Assembly (NCBI GenBank): GCA_012064385.1
Contig: QRDG01002503.1
Location: 186,001-250,000 of the forward strand
Direction of reading: 5' to 3'
Length of the DNA stretch: 64,000 nucleotides
Origin: Puccinellia tenuiflora
Taxonomy: Eukaryota > Streptophyta > Magnoliopsida > Poales > Poaceae
Positions within the stretch are counted from its first letter, which is position 1. Each line of letters opens with the position of its first letter. Made by a program: the position numbers and the translations under genes. The notes under the pieces are model-generated. The model did not search any database. It was not told the DNA's origin and saw nothing but the letters and a program-made list of their open reading frames with translations. Of this stretch, positions 54,266-64,000 are shown in pieces.

Positions 54266-55970
54266 GATGGTATCAGAGCTTTGTGTTGCCTGTAGGTTCG
54301 AAACCCTAAGTTTGGAATAGAGCTAGGAAAAGACCTAGAATTGAAAATCTATTTTATTCAATCTTCTTAAAAAGAAAATATTTGCTAGTTATCTTTTCTC
54401 ATACTCTCATCTACTATTCACTTTCTAAGACATCTTTCCTCATATAAAATGACCCTTATTGGTGGATACAACTCAACGGATGTCAGGCCGATGAAGATCA
54501 CCACAAGACACAATTAAAACTCTACATGTTCACCAATTAGTACATAGTCTTCTGCCCAGCAAGATGTACTACATTGAAGGTCAAAGAAGACTTTGAATCA
54601 CTCAAGAAAGAGATAGATGAGACCACCACTTTAGTTACTTTGTTAAGAACAACGATTACGTAATAGTGTATTGATCATACTAACTTAGTTTGTATGGCAA
54701 TACTAGTTTGTTTGTGTTTGAACCATGTTGCTTAATAAGTGCTAGGTGTTGTTTGTTGGTTGAATTACGTTGATCTGCTGTGTGTGGGTAGGAATCATCT
54801 TTAGATCTTTCTATCTCCACTTATCTCTGCTAAACCCAACCAGATGCATCACCAATATGCCAACCAAAGTGACTTACCGTTCGGAGTGCAATGACTGTTT
54901 TCCATGCAAGGATGCAACAAGTGGGCGAACAACACAAGTATAGTACGGAAAGCCTACTGCACCAAGGAGAGGAATCACAGAAGAATGTTTAGCTTGTGAG
55001 CTAACATTGGGTAGGAGTTTTCGCAACCCAATAGTCCTGAAGGATCGATAGTTTATCTCAAGTCTGTCCTACAGATTGGTCACTTTCTGTCAGACAAGTG
55101 AGGATGACCGAGTGTTAGAATGCGAGATGCACCAAGCTAAGTACAAGGTAATGATTTGAGTGCGACGTGGACTAGCTACCATGATGACTACTCATTTCAT
55201 TCGCTTTGTTATGAGGAATGGTAAATCTGAGAGACAAACCTATTAGAGAGCCGACGATGATCCTAAACCACATGGATATTATAACCCTATGTGAGGCAAG
55301 TGTTGCCAACACGTAAGATATACGGTGAGGATAAACCTTAGCTCACGTGAAGAAGAAAGAACCGTGTAATGGAAGTGTTTGCCTACCTAGAGAGTTTCGT
55401 TAGAAATGGTATAGATAAGTTGCACTGAAGAATGTCAACCATGAGATGGTAGCATGGCGAAGACATTACATGATTGGATGACATGATGTTATGAAATCCT
55501 CTCATCTTGGTCTTCTGATAGACCCAAAGAGTGACCCTGCAGTATCCAAAGTAACTCAGCATAGCATACTAAGAGAGAAATAATTTCTCAAGTCATATGG
55601 AAGAGTATGGTATCCGAAGTTAATTGAAGATACACCCACCTATAGGAAATGAAGATTATGATACAAGGATCCCAATGTATCATTTAAGGATAAAAGAATC
55701 ATCAAATCCTTACGAGGAGCTGGTACATGCTATATCTAAAGATTTAGGAAGATGAAGCAAAACTTCAAGAGCTGAAGATATAGTTGAACCCAGTGTGAAG
55801 ACAAGATTCACCAGTTGACCTAGCCCAAAGGCAAGAGTTCAAGACTTCCCACAAAAGTTTCTTTTAAGGGTGGTAGCCCACCCAGTCACCTAAACACGGA
55901 GATCCCAAGCCCATCCTTCTTTCTAGTTACTACGAATCTCGGGACGAGATTCCTTTTAAGGGTGGTAGTA
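54266..55970 (+). other. Internal region of the gypsy-like element, no coding capacity
   Basis: The PBS TGGTATCAGAGC is at 54268-54279. The rest has stops in all frames and no recognisable gag or pol motif. Near the 3' end TTTTAAGGGTGGTAG occurs twice (55863-55878 and 55954-55968), the second directly before the LTR as the polypurine tract. The phrase CTCGGGACGAGATTCC before it is typical of Tekay-type elements, so an autonomous ancestor was probably of that type. Confidence 0.7.
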
Positions 55971-57223
55971 TATAACATTCCAAGATTTTCAAATTTTTGA
56001 AAATTCAGAAAGATCAAAAACTTTTGAAACTTATAATTATTTTGATTTGAAAATCCAAAATCATGCATGCATGCATCATCTTTTTGCCATGTTTGCATTT
56101 AAAATTTCCAAAGTTGGAATTTTAATTCCATTTTTAAACCCTATTTGAGAAAATGAAATAAAAGGGGCCTATTATGCTCTATATAATATTTTGTTTATAT
56201 GATTTTATTTGATGGTCAAAATTAGTGTCAAAATATTATATTTTAAATAAGCTTTCCAAAAAGTATTTTTTCAAATTTTCGGAAAAGTTTTAAGCTAGTT
56301 TTGAATCTATTTTTAAAAACAGAAAATTGAAAAGTGCTTTGTCAAAATAAATAGGAAAAAGGCCAAAGGGGCCGAGCCGGCCCGAAAGCCACCCCAGCCG
56401 CGGGCCACCTCTCCCTCTCTTCTCTCTCTCGCGTGCGCAGCCCAGTAGCGGCCCGGTACCCCTTCGTGCGCCCCTCTCGCTGACACCGCAGCCCCACCTG
56501 TCGGCACCGACAACCACCTCAGCACGTCGTCTTCCTCCCCCAAATCACGCGCGTGTCCATGGCAACCCGATAGCCGGCGATCCCCTCATCAATCTGAGCC
56601 ATAAAGGCAAGATTGACGTGGCCATCCCCTCCTACAAACAGCCCTCATCGCCCTCCCTCATTTGCCCCAACCCCAAGCCCCTAAGACGGCCCAAGGCCGC
56701 CGAAATCGACCGCCTGAGCCCGCACTGCCGCACCGCCTTTCTTCTTCTTCCGGTGAGCTCCGACGAGCCCGCACCTCCCCATCGCTCCCTCTCTTCTCTT
56801 TTCAGCCGTTCGCTTCGTTTTGACACGGTCCCGTGTTTTTTATCGCCTTAGACCCAGCCGTTCATCGTCGACTGAAGCAACCCGTCGCCGTCTTCAACTC
56901 TAGCGAGGGATTACCGGAGCACCAGGACGCGCCCCAGCTCTCCACCTTGCCACCGAGCTTGCCTCGACACGCCGCACCTCGCCATCATCTCCTTCGTCTC
57001 CGAGGACCACCGGAGCGCCAACACCCTCGACGCTCGAACCGTCGCCGCCACGCCCCGGCCTTCTCCGGCAGCCCTCCGCTGCGTAGGTAAAACCGTAGCT
57101 CTGTGGCCGTTAGATCTATTTTGGACGGCCAAGATTAGATGTAATTAAACGAATCGGTATGGTCCAGTCAGCGTGCACAGTCATCACACAGTCAGCACCC
57201 CCAGCCAATCCGAAGCCGCCACG

Positions 57224-58951
57224 TGATGCATGTAAAATGCATACATGAACTTTCATTATATTACTTATATTTCAATCATATTTGCATCATATAAGGGATA
57301 TATCATTGTTTTATAATGATTTTGGGAAGATTTCACAGTTTTCCTATTTTTATGGAATTAACCCTGCACTGGCAAAAAACCCTATTTTCTATATTTTGAT
57401 GTTTCAAGGACCCAAACGACGTCCAAATGAACTGGAAATTTACGAGCATCAGTTTTTGGAAGGAACAAAGTGTAGGAGCGAATGAAGCGAACAAGTGGAG
57501 GCCCGAAGGCCGAAAGAGGGTGGCCCATGCGGCCAGATTCCTTGGCCGCATGGGACCACTCATCTGGGCCCTCGAGGCTCCGTTGCCGTCGATCTTTTCT
57601 CCAGAACCTTCGTCTTGACCTAAAACCGACTATAAAAATAGTCTCCCGATGCCTTTCGGGAGGAGGCCGCCGAAAACACAGAAACACCGAAACAGAGATC
57701 TGGAGCTGTAGATTGGAGGGGGAAAACTCCGGCAGAGCGCTGCCGGTGTGGTCTCCATCTCGCCCAATGACATCTCCACCGTCTCCATGATGAAGAGGGA
57801 GTAGTCCACCCCTAGACTATGGGTTTGTGGAAGTAACTTATGTATCTCTCCTCTCTCTTGAGCTTCACTAATTAGCACCGTATGAGCTGCCGAACATGAT
57901 TACGGTCATCTATGTAATTCCTTTGTGGTGGATCTCTTTATGATTTAATATATGTTTGAAGATTGCAATTGTTTTGTTTCAGTTATGAAAGTAGATGCAT
58001 ATTATGTACCCCGTTCTTGTCTACTTGTTTTGATCAAGCATGTTTATGAGAGTGTGTGTGGGGGAACGTGTGCATTAGTTGGAGTAATGAGGGGGTGGCT
58101 AGTGCGGTGAAAGTGAGAGAAGTTCCGCGATCCACTTGGGTATTTTTACCTTACTTTGTTTCCTCACTAGGGATAAAGAAAAATACCATGCTATCGGTGG
58201 TGTGGGTGTGACCATTGCCACTTCTCCATGACTAGATCTAGCATATTCATATTTTAACTTCATGTCATAAGACTTAAAGCTATACTCTGATTTATCTTAA
58301 TTACCGAGGTGCTAAGATTTAGTTCACATCTTGGTGGAGTATAAGAGAGATTAATAAACAAAAGATCACTATGTTAGGACGTGATGCCCATATAATTAGT
58401 AACTTGTCATGAAACCTTTTTGTTGCAATCTCATATGTCAATTCTAGTATTCCATTATCTACCACTTTATTAAAGAGAGAGTGCATTTGTGAAACCATGA
58501 ATCCCGGTCCATTTTTAATCATAAGAAACACCTTTCCAACAACTTATAAGCATTTTCCATTTTCTGCCATTTAAAAATCCGAAAATACAAAAACACTTTT
58601 ATATCTTGCATTCACAATACAAAACCCAAAAAATATCATCCATCATTATTTCCACCATCCTTGCATATTTATTTATCATCATTCATATTTATTTCTTGTT
58701 TTGCATTTATTATATTTTCATATCATTCTCACACCTTGTGCTTGACAACCACTTGGTGAGGTTGAGGGCACAAAACAATTTACTTTGTTTTGCAGGTTTT
58801 CAAGAGAAGGATAAGAAGATAAATCTTTTACTACTGATTCCCCGAGAGTTCGATATTAAACCCTCGAGTCACCCCTCGTGGGGAAACCGTCTTTCCTATA
58901 CTACACACTCTACGCTTGGAGTCTCAACCTAAGCTAAGTTCAAGGCCATCA
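57224..58951 (+). mobile_element. Solo LTR of a gypsy-like element (1728 bases)
   Basis: It starts TGATGCATGTAAAATGCATA and ends AAGGCCATCA, with perfect duplications CCACG (57219-57223, 58952-58956). The empty site is preserved in the 5' LTR near 38925. A TATA box (CTATAAAAATAG) is at 57630-57641, and GGAGTAGTCCA near 57800 recalls the leader layout of the family A LTR. No internal sequence is present. Confidence 0.92.
57630..57641 (+). promoter_or_regulatory. TATA box of the 57224 solo LTR
   Basis: CTATAAAAATAG lies about 400 bases into the LTR, downstream of the GC-rich segment. Confidence 0.55.
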
Positions 58952-59252
58952 CCACGTCACCCAGCCTTTTCTGGATTTATTTCCGAGTAGATTTTAATTT
59001 GCAGTTTTGCAGAAAAGCCCCTAGAACTTAGATTTGTCATATCTTTTTAACCACATATCCAAATTTTACAAAATTTATATCAGTTGAAAGCCCTTGACCT
59101 GTAGAATCGTTTGGCACTGTTAGATTTCAAATTTTGTTAGTTTAAATTTATTCAAATTTCAAATGTGTTGTTTGAGTAAATTTGGCATAACTTTCGGTTA
59201 AAAATTGCTTTTTGACTAAATCCACTTAATATAGTTTTGTTTAAAAGCCCTC

Positions 59253-59685
59253 TTACATGGACATGAGTATCGGGTCCCACCTGTAAGGTACCCGGTATCG
59301 AGTACCTGTTTTATTAGGTGATTTACTTAGGCAGAAAGGCTTGAGGCCCATGTAACTCAATGCACGGGCTCCCTGTTCAGCCCACTGGGCCTAGGGTTAC
59401 TCCCTATATCAGGACCCTACTCGGTCACGGACACCCGAGACCCAGCCTACTATAAAGGCTGGGAGGAGCCACCGGGTAGGGCAAGAAGAGATAGATTACA
59501 TCGCCATCACGTCCACGTTGTAACCCTTGAGATCCAGCAAGAGAATACAGATCCCATCTTACCGGAGTCTTTAACTCCGGTGAAGCTCTGTTCTTTTTGT
59601 TAGCCGCCGGTGTCCCCTACGCTATGATGTTCTACAAAAACCCAAGTCCCTCACAAAGGGGCACTGCCGAGGTGATCCCTCGACA
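59253..59685 (+). mobile_element. Short solo LTR or similar insertion (433 bases)
   Basis: The insertion is defined by comparison with 39220-39230 in the 5' LTR and by duplications CCCTC (59248-59252, 59686-59690). It ends TCGACA, but begins TTACATGG and not TG, so either the start has mutated or the orientation call is wrong. A TATA box TATAAAGG is at 59451-59458 on the plus strand, followed by a short leader. It is probably an LTR of a small copia-like family; no coding sequence. Confidence 0.75.
59451..59458 (+). promoter_or_regulatory. TATA box of the 59253 insertion
   Basis: TATAAAGG lies within CCTACTATAAAGGCTGGGAG and supports plus-strand orientation. Confidence 0.55.
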
Positions 59686-61318
59686 CCCTCTTTCTAGTAG
59701 AGCCTTTCTCTATTTTTATTAAAATATTTTATAGCATTGTCCTATTTATTTGTTGTGTATGCCCTTTTTGGGAATTTAAAAATAGTTTATTTAGTCCTAA
59801 AATTGCATTTTTGGGTCTTTTGACATCATGCATACTTCCAAAAATATAAAACATAGTTGAATTAATAATTGTGATTTAAAACTCATGCACATCATGTATT
59901 TTGTGTGATCATATTGCTTGTATATTTATTTCGTGCCTTGTGTGAATTGTTTAGATTATTCGGAGAGTCCGGAGAATGTTTGCAATTGTTGCACCTACAA
60001 CTCCTGCCAAGGCAAGTGATGCTCACACATAAATTCCTAAGTATTTTGATATGTATTGTAGTTTACTTTCTCTAAGTAGAATTGCATGTCATGTTTTATT
60101 ACTATGCTAGACCTATTTAGTATTACTCCAAATATTCCTAAGTGTCTAGTACCTATATGATAACTTAGTAGATATTAGCGATGCTACGCTGAAAATGTTT
60201 TATAAAAGTAATAAGTTGAAAATCCTACTAAGTTAATGAAACACCTGGGTGGACGTGGCATTGTGGATGGAGGTTGAAAGTTGAGTGGCTGCTCTGGCTC
60301 ATTTAAGTGAGTGCACCTGGGTTAGACTCAGGCTCATTTAGATGAGTGAACCAGGAGTACGTGCACTTGTGGATTGCCACTCAGGGACAAAGAGATTGAA
60401 GTTGCTCCAAGTGAAGATTACTTTTCGTGCAACCACTAGTCATATGGGCTCTGGCTTGACTAAGTATGTTGCGTGGAACCGGCCCGGCTTGACAAGCAGA
60501 TGTAGTGGATGTAGGTGGGAACGGGTCAAGACGGCATGGGTCGGGGAAATGCTTCTGAAAGGTCTCGTCTCAATCTTCTCCTTTCCTTTTCACTTCAAGA
60601 AGGTCAAGGTCAGAATGGGTTGATTGAGTCTTGTGGTGAAAGTGTACAACCTCTGCAGAGTGTCAAACTAAGTACTTAGCCGTGTCCCCGGTTACGGATA
60701 ATTTTGAGTATCGGAGCAAGGACGTCAACAAGAGATCTCATCATTCCAATTTCTTAAGTAAAAATTTGTTGAACTTGTGTGTGGAGAATTTTCCTGGATA
60801 TGTTCGATGGAATGATCTCATAACTTTTTGAAAAGAAAAGTGTTGGTAATTATAGGATAAAGTTGGCTTTACGCAAAAATAGCCTTGAACTACACCAGCC
60901 ATATATGCATATAGTTAATAGAAGTTTTTTCCTTATGAGTCCACAAGTATCACTTGCCAGATCCATACAAATGGTTCTGACCAATTTTTGGCTGCAGCGC
61001 TTTTACTGTTGCAGGTTGTTCCGACGATGAGTGAGGATTCGTTTAAGGGTTCTGAGTCTACAACCAACATGTTTTCGCCTGTGGCTACATGAACATTGGG
61101 GACTCCATGCAATAATTTTAGTCTTCCGCTGTCATTTCTGTTTTAATGCTAGCTTCGTGCCATGCAAGTTGTAATGATTTTTTTAAGTACTCGATCATCG
61201 TGTAATAATTGATACAATGTTGTGATATTTCATCGTAAACTGTGTGTGCAAATGAATCAATCCAGGGGTTTGCACTATACATAGGGACTTGCCTATTTTT
61301 AAGTGCAGGTCCGCTACA

Positions 61319-61438
61319 GTTGTTTTCCATTAAACCGAACTAGTGAAATAAAAACAAAAACAAAAAGATTTAATTGCAAGATCTAAATAAGATACCTTCA
61401 AGCACTCACCTCCCCGGCAACGGCGCCAGAAAATAGCT
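61319..61438 (-). other. Leader and PBS of the minus-strand family A element
   Basis: In sense order the PBS TGGCGCCGTTGCCGGGGA (61428-61411) follows the LTR end after about ten bases (AGCTATTTTC). This PBS is usually assigned to aspartate tRNA in Athila-like and related grass elements. The leader then runs into the target site of the element at 37729-61318. Confidence 0.8.
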
Positions 61439-61486
61439 TGATGTCTACTACACGCTTCTATTCTTGTAGACTTGTTGGGCCTCCAA
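61439..61486 (-). repeat. Stub of the family A 5' LTR
   Basis: These 48 bases are the LTR end next to the PBS and are identical to 29911-29958. The rest of the LTR is displaced by the insertion at 61487. Confidence 0.85.
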
Positions 61487-64000
61487 TGTAGCGACTAGAC
61501 TCAATAATATGGATCTCGTCTATGAGTATAGTGCTAGTCCCGGATCGACTCGCTAGCACACTCATTACAAATGAATAACAATAAAAAAATGTGTCTTTAT
61601 TAATACCGAATATGATCCAGAATACAAAATTCTTACAACCTGCATAGCTCGAGGCTAGCTCAAATTGATACAAGTATACCAAACACACAGCGGAAAATAA
61701 ACGAAAGATGAAGCCTCAATCTTGATGCGCCACAGGCGAAGCATGTCGAGTGAAGAATCATGACCTAATGATTCTCATACCTGCAACAGTGAAATTGCAG
61801 CCGTTCGCGAATACGGTCAGTACATTTGGATTTGTACTGGCAAGTGAGCAATAACTATTAATACCCTAGTCTACCTAGCTTCTACATGCAATTTGGGCTA
61901 GGTGGACTTGAAGGCTCTTTGCGTAATAGCGATAGATTTTATCCTAACTTTTGTAAAACATCTTTTCCAAAGATAAAATAAACAACACATTGGACACCGA
62001 TAGAAATCAGTGCTCCTATCCCTTGGTTCACCCATCAAATTTTATTTACTGAAATTGGAATGAATGAGAACTCTTGTAGGATCTAGTGTAGTTGGCTCAA
62101 GTTGGCCATAACTGGGGACATGGCTAAGTACTTAGGCTAAACTCTCGAGAGTGTTGTACACTTTACCCGTAGAATGCATTTAACCCCATTTACCACGACA
62201 CCCAATTTGTATCGTAGTTGGGAGAGAAACACACCGAAGCTTTTGGGAGATGATCCTTGAGTCCTCTATGCGCCCTGTCCAACCTACTAAGCTACATCTG
62301 CTGGCCACGACAGGTACAAGAACCATAACTTACTCAGCAAAGTCAATGCCCATACTATGTTGACCTACGGTTGTACTCATAAGCTACTAAACAAGACTCC
62401 ACAATACTTCTCGGGAACCTGGGTGGCCGTTCACAAGTGCACCTACTCAGATACTACGGACCCGAGCAGCCACTCAACTATTTACCGCCAAATCATACCA
62501 ATACCACCCAGACATCAAGTTAATTAAAGTTGTTTTATTAGATTTGAAAAGAAACAACTATGACAACAACATCTTCCATAACATGTGATCCCACAACCAC
62601 GTCTAAGCAACTAAGCAATTAACAACGATGGTTTGAAGGAAACTAGTCTACAGGGAATACATATGGCAATCCACTTAAGTGTTAGTGAATCACCTAGATT
62701 AGCATACAAACAACTCCTACACATGCATTACTACGAAAAATAGTACTAAATGCATAGGAAAATAATAGGTCATATGATTGCATCACTTGCCTTTGTTTAT
62801 TGTAGTAGTTCACGCACTCGGCGTACTCGTCACAAGTGCAGTAACGATCACACCTCTCGCAATCTAAACGTAGCAAACGATACACAATAAACACCAATAC
62901 AAGACAACAAATATGCAACACATGCATGCATGTCACATTAATAATCACACAAGAATTTTATTTATTTTTCTGGTTGTCTAGACTTGATATGATGCATGCA
63001 AAATATTTTTAATGCAACAAAGGATTTAGTTTGGAACTAAAACACTTTTAAAAGAGTTAATTAGATTTTTTCTATCTGCCATCAAACTAAGGTTCGCAAA
63101 TTTTAGGTACCAACTTCTCTGGAGAGAGAATTCAATTCAAAAACAGCAGCAAAAAGATTTGATTAAAAAGGAGTTAAAGAATTAAAGCTATAATTAAAAT
63201 ACAATTTTCCATAATTTGAAAATTTCGAAAATATAATTTCGGAAAAGATAATATTTTGTTACAGATCTGAGTAGATCTTATTTTTCTAAACAAAACGGTA
63301 TATTAAACTTAATTTTCTGACTTACGGTTGATTTACTACGATTTTTACAAGATTTAATATAATCTGAAATTTTCTGAAAAGAAATCTTTGACCAAGGGTT
63401 GACCTTGATGATGTCAGCGTGATGCAGTGCTGACTCCACTGCTGACTGGATGCTGACGTGGCTGCCATGCGCTGCTGACAAGGCGGTGACGAGCACGACA
63501 CGTGACGACTTTTGATTTGTCCATACCTCGAAAAGAGATCTGCTTTGTTAAGCCAAATCCGTAGATCAAATCGAAAACCTTTGAACACAAAAGTTGTGGA
63601 GAACGATGAGATCTACCTTCTGTAAAAATTGCACCGGATTTGGTCGGACTGTTGATGAGTAATCGACGTTTTACTCGATCAGATATGAATCCTTGCGATG
63701 CGGAATTCTCCGGCTATGTTGGATGAAAAGTGGTGAGGTTTATCGGGATGGAAATATTTCGACGAGATCTACAACTCTCGCGAAGGAAGAAATGGCATCC
63801 GAGCAAAGCTCGAATCGTGAGAAGCAAAAGATTGAAAGCTAGATCTGAAATCGAAATTTCGAGTTTAGGACGAGTTCTCGCCCGGGTCTGGGGTTTATAT
63901 AGGCGTGGAGGTCGGTTCAGAGGTGCTACTTGGAGTAGGGAACAAGGAAAAACAAACGGATTTGAATTTGAACTCTTAAAACACGAGATATGGAAATTTA
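61487..64000 (-). mobile_element. Start of another long gypsy-type LTR, cut by the window end
   Basis: It begins TGTAGCGACTAG at the point where the family A LTR breaks off, with TCCAA (61482-61486) as the likely duplication on this side. On the minus strand it would be the 3' end of an LTR. The first 1.5 kb is AT-rich with motifs shared in reverse with the gypsy-like LTR (for example the GTACACTTTACC and TACTTAGCC neighbourhood near 62100-62160). A minus-strand TATA box is at 63894-63902. No primer site lies next to 61487, so it is a 3' LTR or a solo LTR. No gene is seen. Confidence 0.7.
63894..63902 (-). promoter_or_regulatory. TATA box of the LTR at 61487
   Basis: CTATATAAA on the minus strand, in CCACGCCTATATAAACCCC, supports minus-strand transcription. 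Confidence 0.6.

Larger units (their letters stand above)
37729..61318 (+). mobile_element. Gypsy-like LTR element without pol, nested in family A
   Basis: The 5' LTR starts TGTAACATCCC at 37729 and the 3' LTR ends GCTACA at 61318. Flanking 5-base duplications are GATGT (37724-37728) and GTTGT (61319-61323), with one mismatch. A methionine-type PBS is at 54268. The internal region is only 1705 bases and has no coding capacity. The LTRs carry three nested insertions: the copia at 40568-53988 and solo LTRs at 57224-58951 and 59253-59685. Without them the LTRs are about 3.1-3.2 kb, of the Tekay type by ends and PPT. The element is non-autonomous or internally deleted. Confidence 0.88.
55971..61318 (+). 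repeat. 3' LTR of the gypsy-like element, with two nested solo LTRs
   Basis: It starts TATAACATTCC (TG changed to TA compared with the 5' copy) and ends GCTACA. It matches the 5' LTR apart from insertions at 57224-58951 and 59253-59685 and small differences, including a longer GC-rich zone near 56405-56450. Confidence 0.88.
29911..61486 (-). mobile_element. Non-autonomous family A gypsy-like element (minus strand), heavily nested
   Basis: In sense order: a 5' LTR stub (61486-61439, the rest lost to an insertion), PBS TGGCGCCGTTGCCGGGGA (61411-61428), a short leader, one reading frame (37723-36873, split from the leader by the element at 37729-61318), about 2.4 kb of non-coding sequence, a polypurine tract (34449-34462) and the 3' LTR (34448-29911, with a CACTA inside). 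Without insertions the internal region is only about 3.4 kb. It has no protease, reverse transcriptase or integrase, so it would have needed a partner. The two LTR ends are identical over the 48 bases that can be compared (29911-29958 and 61439-61486). Confidence 0.85.

Noticed and set aside
62694..62948. Minus-strand frame of 84 codons
   Set aside because: It lies in LTR sequence, has a Cys-rich but unstructured translation, and has no homologue among the frames here.

Overview
The window is repeat DNA from a large grass genome. I found no host gene, rRNA gene or tRNA gene. The LTR types point to the Pooideae (oat, wheat, barley, ryegrass group): a copia LTR of the BARE/WIS/Angela type, gypsy LTRs opening TGATACGT after a tract AAGCTTGGGG, and long Tekay/Del-type LTRs opening TGTA. 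The species is not determined. Family names come from memory of motifs, not from a search.

Layout. (1) 1-13743, plus strand: remnants of gypsy-type elements. They comprise truncated and fused LTRs (995-2009, 2010-2096, 4198-5791), an unclassified insert (2097-2904), a decayed gag-protease reading frame (5948-8601), a second frameshifted frame (9358-10421), a long non-coding 3' region and a complete 3' LTR (12469-13743). (2) 14453-29747, minus strand: a near-complete Tekay/Del-type chromovirus with both LTRs, PBS, polypurine tract and GACGC target duplications. Its gag holds a solo LTR (21993-25757, duplication CCTGC), and its pol carries stops, frameshifts and a deletion. It sits in an older gag-like fragment (13744-14452 plus 29753-29910). 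(3) 29911-61486, minus strand: a non-autonomous gypsy-like element (family A) into which the other elements are nested. Its 3' LTR holds a 3.05-kb CACTA transposon (30694-33744, duplication CTT). Its single reading frame is split by a second LTR element without pol (37729-61318). The 5' LTR of that element holds a copia element without pol (40568-53988, duplication GTTTA), and the copia holds a probable Helitron (44996-49972). The 3' LTR of the second element holds two solo LTRs (57224-58951, duplication CCACG; 59253-59685, duplication CCCTC). (4) 61487-64000: the start of another long LTR, interrupting the 5' LTR of family A and running out of the window.

The most unusual structure is inside the CACTA element. 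It has no transposase. Between a GC-rich leader with a splice donor (31183) and a small open frame (32938-33321) lies a tandem array of six units of about 190 bases. Each unit holds a long imperfect hairpin. Flanks and loop-proximal sequence are nearly constant in five units, while the outer stem of about 20 bases differs between units with both arms changed together. This looks like an intronic cluster of microRNA-like or small-RNA hairpins carried by a transposon, comparable in principle to rice miR820 in CACTA elements but with unrelated sequence as far as I can tell.

Most coding parts are decayed and most elements are non-autonomous, so any movement would have depended on proteins supplied elsewhere. 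The copia LTRs are almost identical by eye, which makes it one of the youngest insertions. The chromovirus LTRs differ clearly more.
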